A stretch of 64,000 nucleotides of DNA from Chelativorans multitrophicus (GCF_011317445.1 NZ_JAAAPL010000002.1:248001-312000), one strand, 5' to 3'. Positions 9,744 to 18,034 are shown, counted from the first letter of the stretch. Notes: generated by a model from the sequence alone, not told the origin. Made by a program: numbers and translations.

Positions 9744-10058
9744 CTATTCGTCCTCCTCATCCGGCTCCAGCAGCCTTGTCGCGCGCCATCGGGTCAACAC
9801 CTCGTTGATCTGGTCCACCACGAAGAAGCGCGCGGCGTCGCGGTCGTAGCCCTCGGCGAGGAGCTGATCGTAATCGCTGTGCTCATGGCGCACATGGCTG
9901 ACGGTCGCGAGCCATACTGCCACCGAAGCGGGCAAGGAGCGGAGCTTGCGGTCATTGGCAAGCGCGCGAATTTTTTCGGTATCCGAGAATGGCGCCTGCG
10001 GCAGCAGCGCCGTCAGAGCTTTGTTCACGGAGCGCTGGCGCGTGGTGGAGACCTTCAT
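9744..10058 (-). CDS. DUF2293 domain protein
   Basis: A 104-residue cytoplasmic protein with the DUF2293 pattern: basic N-terminus (RQRSVNKAL), LPQAPFSD, RKLRSLPASVAVWLATVSHVRHEHSDYD, then ARFFVVDQINEVLTRWR and an acidic tail PDEEDE. Function unknown; the domain is found in many alphaproteobacteria as short single-domain proteins. The ATG at 10058 is chosen because AAGGAGAA lies about 8 bases before it on this strand, rather than the upstream in-frame ATG at 10100. It is convergent with the FabH-like gene and divergent from the SahR-like gene. Confidence 0.8.
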   Translation of the reverse strand: MKVSTTRQRSVNKALTALLPQAPFSDTEKIRALANDRKLRSLPASVAVWLATVSHVRHEHSDYDQLLAEGYDRDAARFFVVDQINEVLTRWRATRLLEPDEEDE

Positions 10059-10183
10059 CCCATTCTCCTTTTCAGTCGGATATAGGAGAAAGGCGGTCAT
10101 CAGTAGGCAAAAGACGGGCGCCGCCTTAGATGTTCACAAAATGATCGGTGGCGGGCATGCATGCTTGCCAAGGAGAGCAGGCT

Positions 10184-10208
10184 CATATAAACATATCTTT
10201 ATATGTTT
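10184..10208. promoter_or_regulatory. Overlapping palindromes, probable SahR-type operator
   Basis: Two perfect inverted repeats overlap just ahead of the ArsR-like gene. CATATAAA (10184-10191) and TTTATATG (10198-10205) have a 6-base centre; AAACATAT (10189-10196) and ATATGTTT (10201-10208) have a 4-base centre. The site is strikingly AT-rich in a GC-rich background and ends 12 bases before the start codon, so binding would block the ribosome-binding site region or the promoter. ArsR-family dimers bind such palindromes, and SahR sites in proteobacteria are of similar AT-rich character. Assignment to SahR is inference. Confidence 0.7.
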
Positions 10209-10220
10209 TTGGAGAAAGCG

Positions 10221-11234
10221 ATGCTGACGCGCCCGAGAATTCAGCTCGACGTGATGGTCGATATCCTGAAGGCTGCCGCCGAGCCCAGCCGGCTGCGCAT
10301 TCTGGTGTTGCTTTCCCATGCCGACCTTACCGTCTCCGACCTGACCGAAATCCTGAACCAGTCGCAGCCGCGCGTCTCGCGCCATTTGAAGCTCTTGCTC
10401 GAAGCGGACCTCATCGCGCGCTATCAGGAGGGTTCCTGGGCATTCTTCCGCCTCTCCGATACGGAGACCGCGCGTGAATTCGTCGATAGCGTCGTGGCGC
10501 GCGTCGACCGGGCCGATCCGGTGGCTGACCGCGACCTGGAACGCCTGGAGGCGATCAAGCGGCGGCGGCAGGAGAGGGCGGTTGAATATTTCCGCAGGAA
10601 TGCGGTGAGCTGGGACCAGATCCGCTCGCTTCATGTGCCGGATGCAGCCGTCGAAGCAGGCCTAAGGGCGATGGTGGGCGAAAAGAGTTTCCAATCCATG
10701 GTGGATCTCGGCACGGGCACCGGCCGGCTTCTTGAAATCTTCGCGCCGCTATATCGACGCGGGCTCGGCATCGACTTGTCCCGTGAAATGCTCGCGGTTG
10801 CGCGCGCCAATCTGGAGCGCGCGGGCATAGCGCATGCGCAGGTCCGGCAGGGCGATATCTATGCGCCGCCGGTGGAACGCGGCGCCCATGATCTTGTGAC
10901 CATTCATCAGGTGCTTCATTATCTGGAAGATCCCGCCGCCGCGATCCGCGAGGCGGCTCGGCTGCTGAAACCCGGCGGACGGCTGGTGATCGTCGATTTC
11001 GCGCCACACAATCTTGATTTCCTGCGGGAGGAACATGCGCATCTGAGGCTCGGCTTTGCCGACCGTCAGATCGCCGAATGGCTCAAGGAAGCCGAACTCG
11101 ACCTTGAGACCACCCGCAGTTTCGTGCCGGAAGGCGGGACAAAGAAGGGACTGACAGTGAAAATGTGGCTGGCCCACGACCGGCGCGTCGCAGTGGCATC
11201 AGAAGAAATCACCGCGCGCAAGGAGATGGCGTGA
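10221..11234 (+). CDS. ArsR-family regulator fused to a SAM-dependent methyltransferase domain (SahR-like)
   Basis: A 337-residue fusion. Residues about 15-85 are an ArsR winged helix with the recognition region SDLTEILNQSQPRVSRHLKLL. Residues about 140-300 are a class I methyltransferase fold with motif I VDLGTGTGRLLE (about 161-172) and GIDLSREML. This domain pair immediately before metF is the layout of SahR, which senses S-adenosylhomocysteine and represses methionine-cycle genes. The ATG at 10221 has GGAGAAAG directly upstream. Its stop overlaps the metF start by one base (TGATG), so both are one transcript and are probably autoregulated through the palindromes at 10184-10208. Whether the methyltransferase domain still catalyses is unknown. 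Confidence 0.88.
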   Translation: MLTRPRIQLDVMVDILKAAAEPSRLRILVLLSHADLTVSDLTEILNQSQPRVSRHLKLLLEADLIARYQEGSWAFFRLSDTETAREFVDSVVARVDRADPVADRDLERLEAIKRRRQERAVEYFRRNAVSWDQIRSLHVPDAAVEAGLRAMVGEKSFQSMVDLGTGTGRLLEIFAPLYRRGLGIDLSREMLAVARANLERAGIAHAQVRQGDIYAPPVERGAHDLVTIHQVLHYLEDPAAAIREAARLLKPGGRLVIVDFAPHNLDFLREEHAHLRLGFADRQIAEWLKEAELDLETTRSFVPEGGTKKGLTVKMWLAHDRRVAVASEEITARKEMA

Positions 11235-12151
11235 TGACGAACTACCGATTCGCGCGGCGGCACGAGGCGGCCGAGAAGATCCGCGTATCCTTTGAATTTT
11301 TCCCGCCGAAGAGCGATGAGATGGCGGAAAAGCTGTGGGAGACCGTAGTGCGTCTCGCCCCGCTCCAGCCCGCTTTCGTGTCGGTCACTTATGGTGCCGG
11401 CGGCTCGACGCGCGAGCGAACGGCCCATACGGTGCGCCGGATCCTGCAGGAGACGGAGCTGACCCCGGCGGCGCACCTTACCTGCGTGGATGCTTCGCGC
11501 GAGCAGGTCGATGGCGTCATTTCCGAATTCGCCGCCATGGGCGTGAAACGTTTCGTGGCGCTGCGCGGCGATCCCGTGGAAGGTGCCGGTGCAGCCTATC
11601 GGCCACATCCGGACGGCTACATCAACGGGGCGGACCTCGTCGGCGCGCTGGCCCGTCAAGGAGATTTCGACATCTCGGTTTCCGCCTACCCGGAAAAGCA
11701 TCCGGAAAGTCCCGACTTCGCAACCGATATCGAGATGCTCAAGCGCAAGGTGGACAATGGCGCCACGCGCGCGATCACCCAATTCTTCTTCGACAACGAC
11801 GTCTATGATCGATACGTGGAGCGCGTGCGCCGGGCAGGCATTTACGTGCCGATCGTGCCGGGAATCCTGCCCGTCCATAATTTTACGCAGGTTGTCCGCT
11901 TCGCAAGCCGCTGCGGCGCGTATGTGCCGCCTTGGCTGGCCGAGCGCTTTCATGGCCTGGAGAACGATCCCTCGACGCATCAGCTGGTGGCGGCGGCGGT
12001 CGCGGCCGAACAGGTGCTGGACCTCGTTGAACGCGGCGTCAGCGATTTCCACTTCTATACGATGAACCGGGCTGACCTTCCTTTTGCCATCTGCCACATG
12101 ATCGGCGTCAGGCCGGCGGCGCAGCCTTCAGGCGAGGTAGCCGTCGCCTAA
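11234..12151 (+). CDS. metF: 5,10-methylenetetrahydrofolate reductase
   Basis: A 305-residue TIM-barrel flavoprotein. The N-terminal VSFEFFPPKSDEM (about 18-30) carries the catalytic glutamate; VTYGAGGSTRERT (about 54-66) and the ALRGDP segment are FAD-contacting family motifs. It reduces methylene-THF to methyl-THF, the methyl donor for methionine synthase, with NAD(P)H via FAD. The length matches the bacterial family. It is translationally linked to the SahR-like regulator upstream and followed by a strong hairpin, so the two form a complete operon. Confidence 0.95.
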   Translation: MTNYRFARRHEAAEKIRVSFEFFPPKSDEMAEKLWETVVRLAPLQPAFVSVTYGAGGSTRERTAHTVRRILQETELTPAAHLTCVDASREQVDGVISEFAAMGVKRFVALRGDPVEGAGAAYRPHPDGYINGADLVGALARQGDFDISVSAYPEKHPESPDFATDIEMLKRKVDNGATRAITQFFFDNDVYDRYVERVRRAGIYVPIVPGILPVHNFTQVVRFASRCGAYVPPWLAERFHGLENDPSTHQLVAAAVAAEQVLDLVERGVSDFHFYTMNRADLPFAICHMIGVRPAAQPSGEVAVA

Positions 12152-12167
12152 AAAAACGGAATTGAAA

Positions 12168-12191
12168 AAGGCCGGGTTTTCACCCGGCCTT
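12168..12191 (+). terminator. Hairpin terminator after metF
   Basis: AAGGCCGGGT and ACCCGGCCTT form a perfect 10-base stem with a 4-base loop, starting 17 bases after the metF stop. There is an A-run before it but only a weak T-run after, so it may also serve the small gene on the opposite strand. Confidence 0.75.
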
Positions 12192-12229
12192 CCCGTCTAT
12201 TCAGCTTTGGCTCTTGCGGCTGTAGCTGC

Positions 12230-12316
12230 TTACGGCAGGACCCCCATGATGAGCGCTCCGATGAATGCGAAGGTCACACATATCGCAAGCGCATTCAGTG
12301 GCCGTGTCAGTCCCAT
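12230..12316 (-). CDS. 28-residue single-span membrane peptide
   Basis: On the minus strand an ATG at 12314-12316 opens a 28-codon frame preceded by a strong GAGGAGGC ribosome-binding site 8 bases upstream. The product starts MGLTRPLNALAICVTF and ends GALIMGVLP: a short basic head, then one uninterrupted hydrophobic helix of about 20 residues. This fits a small membrane protein. It is convergent with metF, and the metF hairpin lies downstream of it. The Shine-Dalgarno match and the clean membrane-span composition support it; the function is unknown. Confidence 0.6.
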   Translation of the reverse strand: MGLTRPLNALAICVTFAFIGALIMGVLP

Positions 12317-12656
12317 AAGCAAAGCCTCCTCTGCTGACTGGAAGGCCGGATTCTAGAAATTAATGAACCGTTGCCAAGAAGATTAATTGTTGCAGTGCAG
12401 CGAAATTGTGGAATGATTTTCCAAAGACTCGCGTCTGAGGCTTGATTCGGCTGGAGAATGTTGCCCCCATCACAAAATATTTACGAGCAATATTAGGAGC
12501 GGCAATTTACCGATGTAAACATGTTGGGCGGAGATACCCAGCCCTCTTGATTGCGGCACTGGCAAGACGGGCCTTGCTTTTCCGGGTGAACTTGACGGCG
12601 GCGGTTTCCCTTGCAGCAACCGCGGACTAGTTTCTTCCAGCACCGGAGAACCCGCC
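12317..12656. other. Intergenic region before the PLP decarboxylase
   Basis: About 340 bases without a supported gene, more AT-rich than the surroundings. It holds an inverted pair AATTAAT (12358-12364) and ATTAATT (12382-12388), and GANTC sites at 12347, 12426 and 12444. The left end must contain the promoter of the small membrane peptide and the right end that of the decarboxylase; no convincing -35/-10 pair was identified. A 62-codon plus frame here has no family character. Confidence 0.5.
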
Positions 12657-13877
12657 ATGCAGCGATTCGAGACCGCCCGCGACGTTGCGCTCAACATGCG
12701 CCCCGACGAATCCGTCTATTGCTTCCGGCCGGAGGTGCTGAAGGCGGATGCGCGCGGCTTCATGGGCCTTTTCCCCGGCAAGACCGCTTATGCCGTGAAG
12801 ACCAATGGTGAGCCGCTTGTGTTGAAGACGCTGGCTGAGGCCGGCGTTACCGCCTTCGACGTGGCGTCGCCAGCGGAGTTCGCCGCCGTGCGTGCCGTCG
12901 CTCCATCAGCCGAGATGCTCTACATGCATCCCGTCAAGGCGCAGGCGGATATCCGCCTGGCGCTCGAAGGCTATGGCATCCGAAAAATCGCCGTGGATCA
13001 CGAGGACGAGGTGACGAAGCTTACGCGCGTCGTGCGCGCGCTCGATATCGATCCGGGCAGGCTCACCGTCTTCGTGCGCATCCAAACCAAGGGGCAGGCG
13101 ACCTATGAGCTCTCGAAGAAGTTTGGCGCGGGGCCGGCCCAAGCGGTACAGCTTCTGCAGCGTCTTCATCGCAACGGCTATAAGGTAGGCATCTGCTTTC
13201 ACGTCGGCAGCCAGATCGAGGAGCCCTATGTCTATGAGCGGGCGCTCGCCTCGGCAGATTGGGTGCGGGGCAGGGCGGGCGTGCCGCTTGCGGCGCTGGA
13301 TATCGGCGGCGGGTTTCCGGCTGAATACGGCCACGACCCAAATCGCCGAAAGTCCGAAATGCCTTCGCTGGAAGAGCTCATGGCGCGGGTGAGGGCCGAC
13401 ATTGCCGAATGGGGCTTCGATACGCTGCCGCTGGTGGCCGAGCCCGGCCGCGTGATCGTCGCACGCGCCTTCTCACTGATCGTGCGGGTGCTTCTGCGCA
13501 AGGGCAGGCGGCTCTACATCAATGACGGCATCTGGGCATCATTGTCCGATTCCTGGACGGGCAAGATAACGCTGCCCGCCCGCTTCATCCCCGACCCGGC
13601 CATTCGCTCGCGCAGCGGCAGTGCCGAGAATATCGTGCCGTTTCGTGTCTGCGGCGCGACCTGCGATTCGGTCGACATTCTCTCACGGCCCTTTTGGCTC
13701 CCCGAAACCGTCGACACGGGCGACTGGATCGAGATCGGCCATATCGGCGCCTATTCCATGGCGCTGCGGACCCGCTTTAACGGATTTTATCCCGACACCT
13801 TCGTCGAGGTGGAAAGACCATTCGACGAAGGCGCTGCTCCTGAGGGGATGGCGAGCCTGGAGACGATGGCCGACTAA
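12657..13877 (+). CDS. Type III PLP-dependent decarboxylase (ornithine/lysine decarboxylase-like)
   Basis: A 406-residue alanine-racemase-fold decarboxylase. The PLP lysine is K48 in AYAVKTNGEP; HVGSQ (about 182-186), the glycine loop LDIGGGFPAEYG and the phosphate-binding AEPGR follow in order; the C-terminal CGATCDSVD provides the catalytic cysteine of the partner subunit. This is the eukaryotic-type ornithine decarboxylase class used by alphaproteobacteria to make putrescine; some members also act on lysine. GGAG lies 8 bases before the ATG. No other polyamine gene is adjacent, so ornithine is the likeliest but not proven substrate. Confidence 0.9.
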   Translation: MQRFETARDVALNMRPDESVYCFRPEVLKADARGFMGLFPGKTAYAVKTNGEPLVLKTLAEAGVTAFDVASPAEFAAVRAVAPSAEMLYMHPVKAQADIRLALEGYGIRKIAVDHEDEVTKLTRVVRALDIDPGRLTVFVRIQTKGQATYELSKKFGAGPAQAVQLLQRLHRNGYKVGICFHVGSQIEEPYVYERALASADWVRGRAGVPLAALDIGGGFPAEYGHDPNRRKSEMPSLEELMARVRADIAEWGFDTLPLVAEPGRVIVARAFSLIVRVLLRKGRRLYINDGIWASLSDSWTGKITLPARFIPDPAIRSRSGSAENIVPFRVCGATCDSVDILSRPFWLPETVDTGDWIEIGHIGAYSMALRTRFNGFYPDTFVEVERPFDEGAAPEGMASLETMAD

Positions 13878-13907
13878 GGCCGCAAGGCAGTATGCTTATG
13901 GTGCCTG

Positions 13908-13927
13908 GACAACCCTAGTGAGTTGTC
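13908..13927. terminator. Weak hairpin between convergent genes
   Basis: GACAAC and GTTGTC form a 6-base stem with an 8-base loop followed by TTT, in the 55-base gap between two convergent genes. It may end the decarboxylase transcript; the stem is short, so confidence is low. Confidence 0.4.
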
Positions 13928-13932
13928 TTTCC

Positions 13933-15117
13933 CTACTGTCCTAGCCCGATCAGCAGCGTCTGCGTTGGCCATCCATCAGCGGGAAGGCCCTGCCGGAGTT
14001 GCTCCTGGCGAACCGCCTCGCGCGTGTTGAAGCCTAGGATGCCATCCACCTCGCCCACGTGATAGCCGAGGGCCTGAAGCTTCTGCTGCAGGATTTTCAT
14101 GTTTTCCGGCTCCAGTCCCTGCTCGGGATTGCGCGCATCGAAGGCCGGTGCGCCGGCATAGCGCGAGGCCAGATGCGCTGCCGTGAGCGTGTAGATCAGC
14201 GACTGGTTCCATTCGAGATAGATGTCGAAATTGTCGTAGGCGAGAAAGGCCGGCCCCTTGTAGCCCATGGGCAGCACCAGCCCGGCCATCAGGCCGTCCG
14301 CGGGAAGGGGGCTGCCGTCACGGCCGGTCACGCCGAGCGTTGCCCATTCGGAACGCGGGATCTTGTTGACGCGGCCTGTCTCATGCCAGTCCAGCGTTTC
14401 TGGCACGCGCACTTCGTCCAGCCACGGCTGGCCGGCCTTCCAGCCGAGTTTGGCAAGCTTATTGGCCGCCGTCAGAATCGCGTCGGCAGCACTGCCTTTC
14501 AGGTCGACGCGGCCGTCCCCGTCACCGTCGACGCCTTTCTCCAGATAGTCGCTCGGCAGCACCTGGAGCTGGCCGATTTCGCCCGCCCAGGCACCCGTGG
14601 TATCTGTGGTGACGAGACCCCGGTCGACGAGCTTCAGGAAAGCCACAAACTCGGGACGGAACAGCTCCGGCCGGCGGCAGTCGTGCGAAAGCGTCGCCAG
14701 CGCGTTCAGCGTGTTGAAATCGCCCTGAACAGCGCCGAAATCCGTCTCCAGCGCCCAGAAGGCGGCGATCACCGGCCCCGGCACGCCATATTCGCTTTCG
14801 GCGCGCTGGAACACGCTGGCATATTTTGTCAGGTTTGCCGCGCCCCGCTGCATCCGGTCGCGGCTGATCATCCGGTTCGCGAATTCGCGGAAGGTTTGCG
14901 TGAAAACCCCCTGGGAGCGATCCCGGTCGAGAACGCGCTGGTCGATTCGCGCGCGCTGAAGCGCGTCGAGACCTGCAGGGCCGACGCCCTGACTCTGCGC
15001 CTCTGCTTCGACGCCCGCGCGCCAGGCCGCAAAATCGCCGCCGCATTGCTGGGCCGCCGCCATGGAAGGCAGCGAAAGCGCAAGAACCGCTCCAAGCAGG
15101 CCATATTTCACTTGCAT
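13933..15117 (-). CDS. Lytic murein transglycosylase (MltB/SLT_2 type) with peptidoglycan-binding domain
   Basis: A 394-residue exported protein. Residues 1-22 are a cleavable signal ending SMAAA. The MltB-like catalytic domain contains the acid Glu in AFWALETDFGA (about E124), followed by QGDFNTLNALATL and GAWAGEIGQLQVLPSDYL. Residues about 335-394 are a PG_binding_1 domain (LQALGYHVGEVDGILGFNTREAV). It cleaves glycan strands to 1,6-anhydro ends in the periplasm. The start at 15117 is chosen because AAGGAG precedes it and the signal peptide begins there. It lies just downstream of the GH25 lipoprotein on the same strand, so the pair probably form a murein-hydrolase operon. Confidence 0.9.
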   Translation of the reverse strand: MQVKYGLLGAVLALSLPSMAAAQQCGGDFAAWRAGVEAEAQSQGVGPAGLDALQRARIDQRVLDRDRSQGVFTQTFREFANRMISRDRMQRGAANLTKYASVFQRAESEYGVPGPVIAAFWALETDFGAVQGDFNTLNALATLSHDCRRPELFRPEFVAFLKLVDRGLVTTDTTGAWAGEIGQLQVLPSDYLEKGVDGDGDGRVDLKGSAADAILTAANKLAKLGWKAGQPWLDEVRVPETLDWHETGRVNKIPRSEWATLGVTGRDGSPLPADGLMAGLVLPMGYKGPAFLAYDNFDIYLEWNQSLIYTLTAAHLASRYAGAPAFDARNPEQGLEPENMKILQQKLQALGYHVGEVDGILGFNTREAVRQEQLRQGLPADGWPTQTLLIGLGQ

Positions 15118-15146
15118 TCCTCTACTCCTTACTCGATCGGGCCGCT

Positions 15147-15938
15147 TCACCCGGCATGGGCCTTGAGCCAGCCCCTCCAGGCTGCCGCATTTCCGTGGAA
15201 CACGTTGATGTCCGCGTTCCCCTTGATGCCGGGCAGCACGCCCGTTCCCGTATATTGCCAAAACACCCACGGGTGGTTTTCATATTTCTCGTCCGGATGA
15301 CCGGCGACCGAGCGCAGCCAGAACGGATAGCCCTTGAAGCGCCACAGGCCGTTGTCGTCGAAGAAATCGATAGATGTGTAAATAATAGGGCGCTTGCCGT
15401 AATGCCGTTCGATTATGTCGAGGAAAACCTGCATTTCCGCGCGAACCGTCTCGGCCGGCGGCCTTAGCTTGCAAGAGGGGGAGAGATGGTTCCACTCCAT
15501 GTCCAGCACGGGCGGGAGCGCCGAATTATCTCTTGGAACATGCGATATGAACCAACGCGCCTGCTCGATCGCCGGCCGGCAGAAGTAATAGAAGTGGTAG
15601 GCGCTGCGTGGAATTCCCGCCGCCCGCGCTTCCTGCCAGTTGCGGTGGAACATGTCGTCCACCCGGTCGCCGCCCTCTGTCGCCTTGATGAAGGCGAACT
15701 GAATTCCGCCCCGTCTCAGGGCGTGCCAGTCCACCACACCCTGATATTTCGAAACATCCGTGCCATGGACCGGATAATGCCAGGGCGCACGGCCATCCCA
15801 CTCGTGCGGGTCGTTGTCGGCAAAGCGCAGACCGCCGGACGGCGCCGAAGCGGAGGGGGCGAGATCGGAAAAATCGTAGCTCAGGCTGGAACAGCCGGCG
15901 AGCAGAAGCGACGTCAGCAAAAATGCCATCAGGCGCAT
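15147..15938 (-). CDS. GH25-family muramidase lipoprotein
   Basis: A 263-residue lipoprotein: signal peptide with lipobox LLAGC (Cys at 16), a short linker, then a glycoside hydrolase 25 barrel. GTDVSKYQG (Asp about 61), FIKATEGGD (Glu about 88), YHFYYF and VLDMEWN (Asp/Glu about 147-148) are the four characteristic strands and hold the catalytic acids. It should hydrolyse the beta-1,4 bond between MurNAc and GlcNAc from the membrane-anchored side. It is the first gene of the pair with the transglycosylase downstream and is divergent from the serine hydrolase. Confidence 0.9.
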   Translation of the reverse strand: MRLMAFLLTSLLLAGCSSLSYDFSDLAPSASAPSGGLRFADNDPHEWDGRAPWHYPVHGTDVSKYQGVVDWHALRRGGIQFAFIKATEGGDRVDDMFHRNWQEARAAGIPRSAYHFYYFCRPAIEQARWFISHVPRDNSALPPVLDMEWNHLSPSCKLRPPAETVRAEMQVFLDIIERHYGKRPIIYTSIDFFDDNGLWRFKGYPFWLRSVAGHPDEKYENHPWVFWQYTGTGVLPGIKGNADINVFHGNAAAWRGWLKAHAG

Positions 15939-15999
15939 GTTAGAGAGGGCCTCCCGGTGCGCGAATCGCTATCATGATCTTTTTTTTATGGGATAGGCT

Positions 16000-17406
16000 A
16001 TGCGGAGAACTCTTTCCATCACCAAGTGGGTTTTGAGCCTCGTCATCCTGGTTGCGGCAGTGGCAGCCCTTTGGTTCTGGTACACCCCGCCCGAACTGAT
16101 CCGCGTCGGCTCCAATTATGCGGCCAAGATCATCTGTTCCAACGTTTTCCTTGCCAATCGCGATCCTTCGGCGGTGCTGGACGAAGATGTGCAGGCGCCG
16201 GGCAACCCGCTTCTCAGGCTGATGCGCGTTGAGGTCGATGCCGCCCATGCTACGGTGCGCACCGGCCTTTTCGGATCGATCGGCGATGGACTTGCTCTTT
16301 TTCGCGGGGCAACAGGATGCGCCGCCGTGCCGGACGGGGATCTGGCGGCAGCGCGCGGCATCGTCGCGGATCTGCCGACCGCCACGGGCAACGTGGAACT
16401 TTGGCCGGCGGGAGACCGTATCGAAGTCTCGGCCAACCCTGCCATGGCAGAGGTTCTCGACGATCCAGGCATGACCGGGCCGGGCATGCGCGCCATCGTG
16501 ATCGTGCGCGACGGGCGGATCATCGGCGAGCGGTTCGGGCCGGGTGTGGAGGGATACGACCAGCCGCTTATCGGCTGGTCCATGACGAAAACGGTGAACG
16601 CGGCCATTGTCGGGACGCTGGCCGGGGCGGGAAGACTTTCGGTCGAGGAGGGGAACCTTCTTCCCCAATGGGCGGGTGACAGCCGGGCAGAGATAACGCT
16701 GGCTCAATTGCTCGGCATGGAGAGCGGGCTTGCCTTCAACGAGAATTACGGAAACGTCAGCGACGTCACGCGCATGCTCTTCCTGGAGCCGGACATGGCG
16801 GCCTTCGCGGCCAACCAGCCGCTGCTTTACCGGCCAGGAACGCATTTTTCCTATTCGAGCGGCGCCAGCGTGATTGTCTCTCGCATATGGCAGAACGCCT
16901 TTGAAAATCCGGAGGAGGCGTTCGCATGGCCGCGTGAGGCGCTGTTCGAACCCATCGGGATGAACACGGCCGTTTTCGAGACCGATGCGCGGGGCACCTT
17001 CGTCGGTTCCTCCTATCTCTATGCTTCCGCACGCGACTGGGCGCGCTTCGGCCAGTTGCTTCTACAGGACGGGGTCTGGAACGGCCGGCGCATCCTGCCG
17101 CAAGGCTGGGTGGAATGGATGGCCAGGCCGACGGAGGCTTCCGACGGCGATTATGGCAGGGGCGTCTGGCTGCACGGACCGCGCGTCGGGTTTTCACCCA
17201 GCCCAGACCCCGATGCCGGGTTCGACCTGCCGCAGGATACCTATTGGCTGATCGGCCATGACGGTCAGGTGATTGCGATCATTCCTTCACGGCGGCTTGT
17301 TGTCGTGCGCATGGGTCTGACACCCTCAAAGCTCGCCTATAAGCCTCAGGCGCTGGTGGAGGCAATGGTGAAGGTGCTGGATGCGGAAAGTGGCGGGGAC
17401 GATTAG
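16000..17406 (+). CDS. Membrane-anchored serine hydrolase, class C beta-lactamase family
   Basis: A 468-residue protein with one N-terminal transmembrane anchor (about 9-27) and a large periplasmic domain of the beta-lactamase/esterase fold. The nucleophile motif is SMTK (Ser about 194, Lys about 197), the second element YSSGAS (Tyr about 285), and the third HDGQ (His about 420) replaces the KTG of true beta-lactamases. Family members are esterases, D-aminopeptidases or carboxypeptidases rather than drug-resistance enzymes, and substrate prediction is not possible. The setting next to two murein hydrolases makes a cell-wall role plausible but unproven. Confidence 0.87.
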   Translation: MRRTLSITKWVLSLVILVAAVAALWFWYTPPELIRVGSNYAAKIICSNVFLANRDPSAVLDEDVQAPGNPLLRLMRVEVDAAHATVRTGLFGSIGDGLALFRGATGCAAVPDGDLAAARGIVADLPTATGNVELWPAGDRIEVSANPAMAEVLDDPGMTGPGMRAIVIVRDGRIIGERFGPGVEGYDQPLIGWSMTKTVNAAIVGTLAGAGRLSVEEGNLLPQWAGDSRAEITLAQLLGMESGLAFNENYGNVSDVTRMLFLEPDMAAFAANQPLLYRPGTHFSYSSGASVIVSRIWQNAFENPEEAFAWPREALFEPIGMNTAVFETDARGTFVGSSYLYASARDWARFGQLLLQDGVWNGRRILPQGWVEWMARPTEASDGDYGRGVWLHGPRVGFSPSPDPDAGFDLPQDTYWLIGHDGQVIAIIPSRRLVVVRMGLTPSKLAYKPQALVEAMVKVLDAESGGDD

Positions 17407-17483
17407 CGCCGCATGCTTTAATGACCGATCTCCCGAAACGGCTTACCAGTGCAACATTCCTCAAGCGGCCGCGTTGGGGAAGC

Positions 17484-17582
17484 ATGTTTTTCTTCTTCTC
17501 AAATCGCATCGGCTGTTTAGGATCGCTCATTATCTCGGTCGTGTTGACGCTCGTGGTGCTGTCGGTGCTCGGCGTGTTCTGA
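17484..17582 (+). CDS. 32-residue membrane miniprotein
   Basis: The ATG at 17484, preceded by GGGGA, gives MFFFFSNRIGCLGSLIIS followed by a hydrophobic run ending VLSVLGVF: a single membrane helix with almost no polar part. Small proteins opening with several phenylalanines and NRxGCLGS are, from memory, recurrent in rhizobia. The same frame is open from an ATG at 17421, which would add 21 basic residues. Function unknown. It heads a group of tiny genes that runs to 18331. Confidence 0.55.
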   Translation: MFFFFSNRIGCLGSLIISVVLTLVVLSVLGVF

Positions 17583-17637
17583 CCGCGCAGTTCACCTTGA
17601 TGCGAGAGACTGCCTAATCCTCCGCCTCATAGCCGGA

Positions 17638-17835
17638 TCACTTGCCGCCCTTGCTGGCGGGTTTGTGCGTGTGGTGGCGATCTCGTTCACCACCGCCGCC
17701 GGATACGCGGCTCTGGTTACGCCGGTCATCGTCTGCGCCTGGTTTGGGCACACGGAGCGGCTCTTTTGCATTTTCGTGCGCCGCGCCAGGCCCTCCTTGC
17801 CGGATGCTGGCAGGCGTCTTTTTCGAGGTGGACAT
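17638..17835 (-). CDS. Small hydrophilic protein (65 aa)
   Basis: A very polar, probably disordered protein: it starts MSTSKKTPASIRQG and is rich in Arg, Lys, Gly, His and Pro, ending KPASKGGK. AGAGGAG lies about 7 bases before the ATG on this strand. No domain is recognised. It sits immediately downstream of another small hydrophilic gene on the same strand (17849-18034), with 13 bases between them, so they are probably co-transcribed. The composition resembles stress-induced hydrophilins; this is only compositional. Confidence 0.6.
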   Translation of the reverse strand: MSTSKKTPASIRQGGPGAAHENAKEPLRVPKPGADDDRRNQSRVSGGGGERDRHHTHKPASKGGK

Positions 17836-17848
17836 CTGTCTGCTCCTC

Positions 17849-18034
17849 TCAGCGGTCCTGCTGATAACCTTGGTGCGTCGTATTCACCTTCGAGTTGCCC
17901 TGCTGGGCCTGCCGGTCGGGATCCGGGGCTCCGTGGGTGCCGTGCTCAGTGTCATCGGGGCGGGGAGGATTCGTGCCGCCGGGTCCTTTATGACTCTGGT
18001 TTTCCGGCGGGACAGGGGGCAGCTTGCTCGACAT
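17849..18034 (-). CDS. Small hydrophilic rhizobial protein ending NTTHQGYQQDR (61 aa)
   Basis: A 61-residue disordered protein starting MSSKLPPVPPENQSHKGPGG and ending KVNTTHQGYQQDR. AAGGAG lies 8 bases before the ATG, an excellent ribosome-binding site. The proline-rich opening and the glutamine/asparagine tail are, from memory, recurrent in short conserved proteins of rhizobia, but I know no function. First gene of a two-gene minus-strand unit, divergent from the small gene at 18152. Confidence 0.65.
   Translation of the reverse strand: MSSKLPPVPPENQSHKGPGGTNPPRPDDTEHGTHGAPDPDRQAQQGNSKVNTTHQGYQQDR

Noticed and set aside
12162-12356. 64-codon plus-strand frame after metF
   Set aside because: It starts inside the terminator hairpin and lies opposite the better-supported 28-residue peptide gene.
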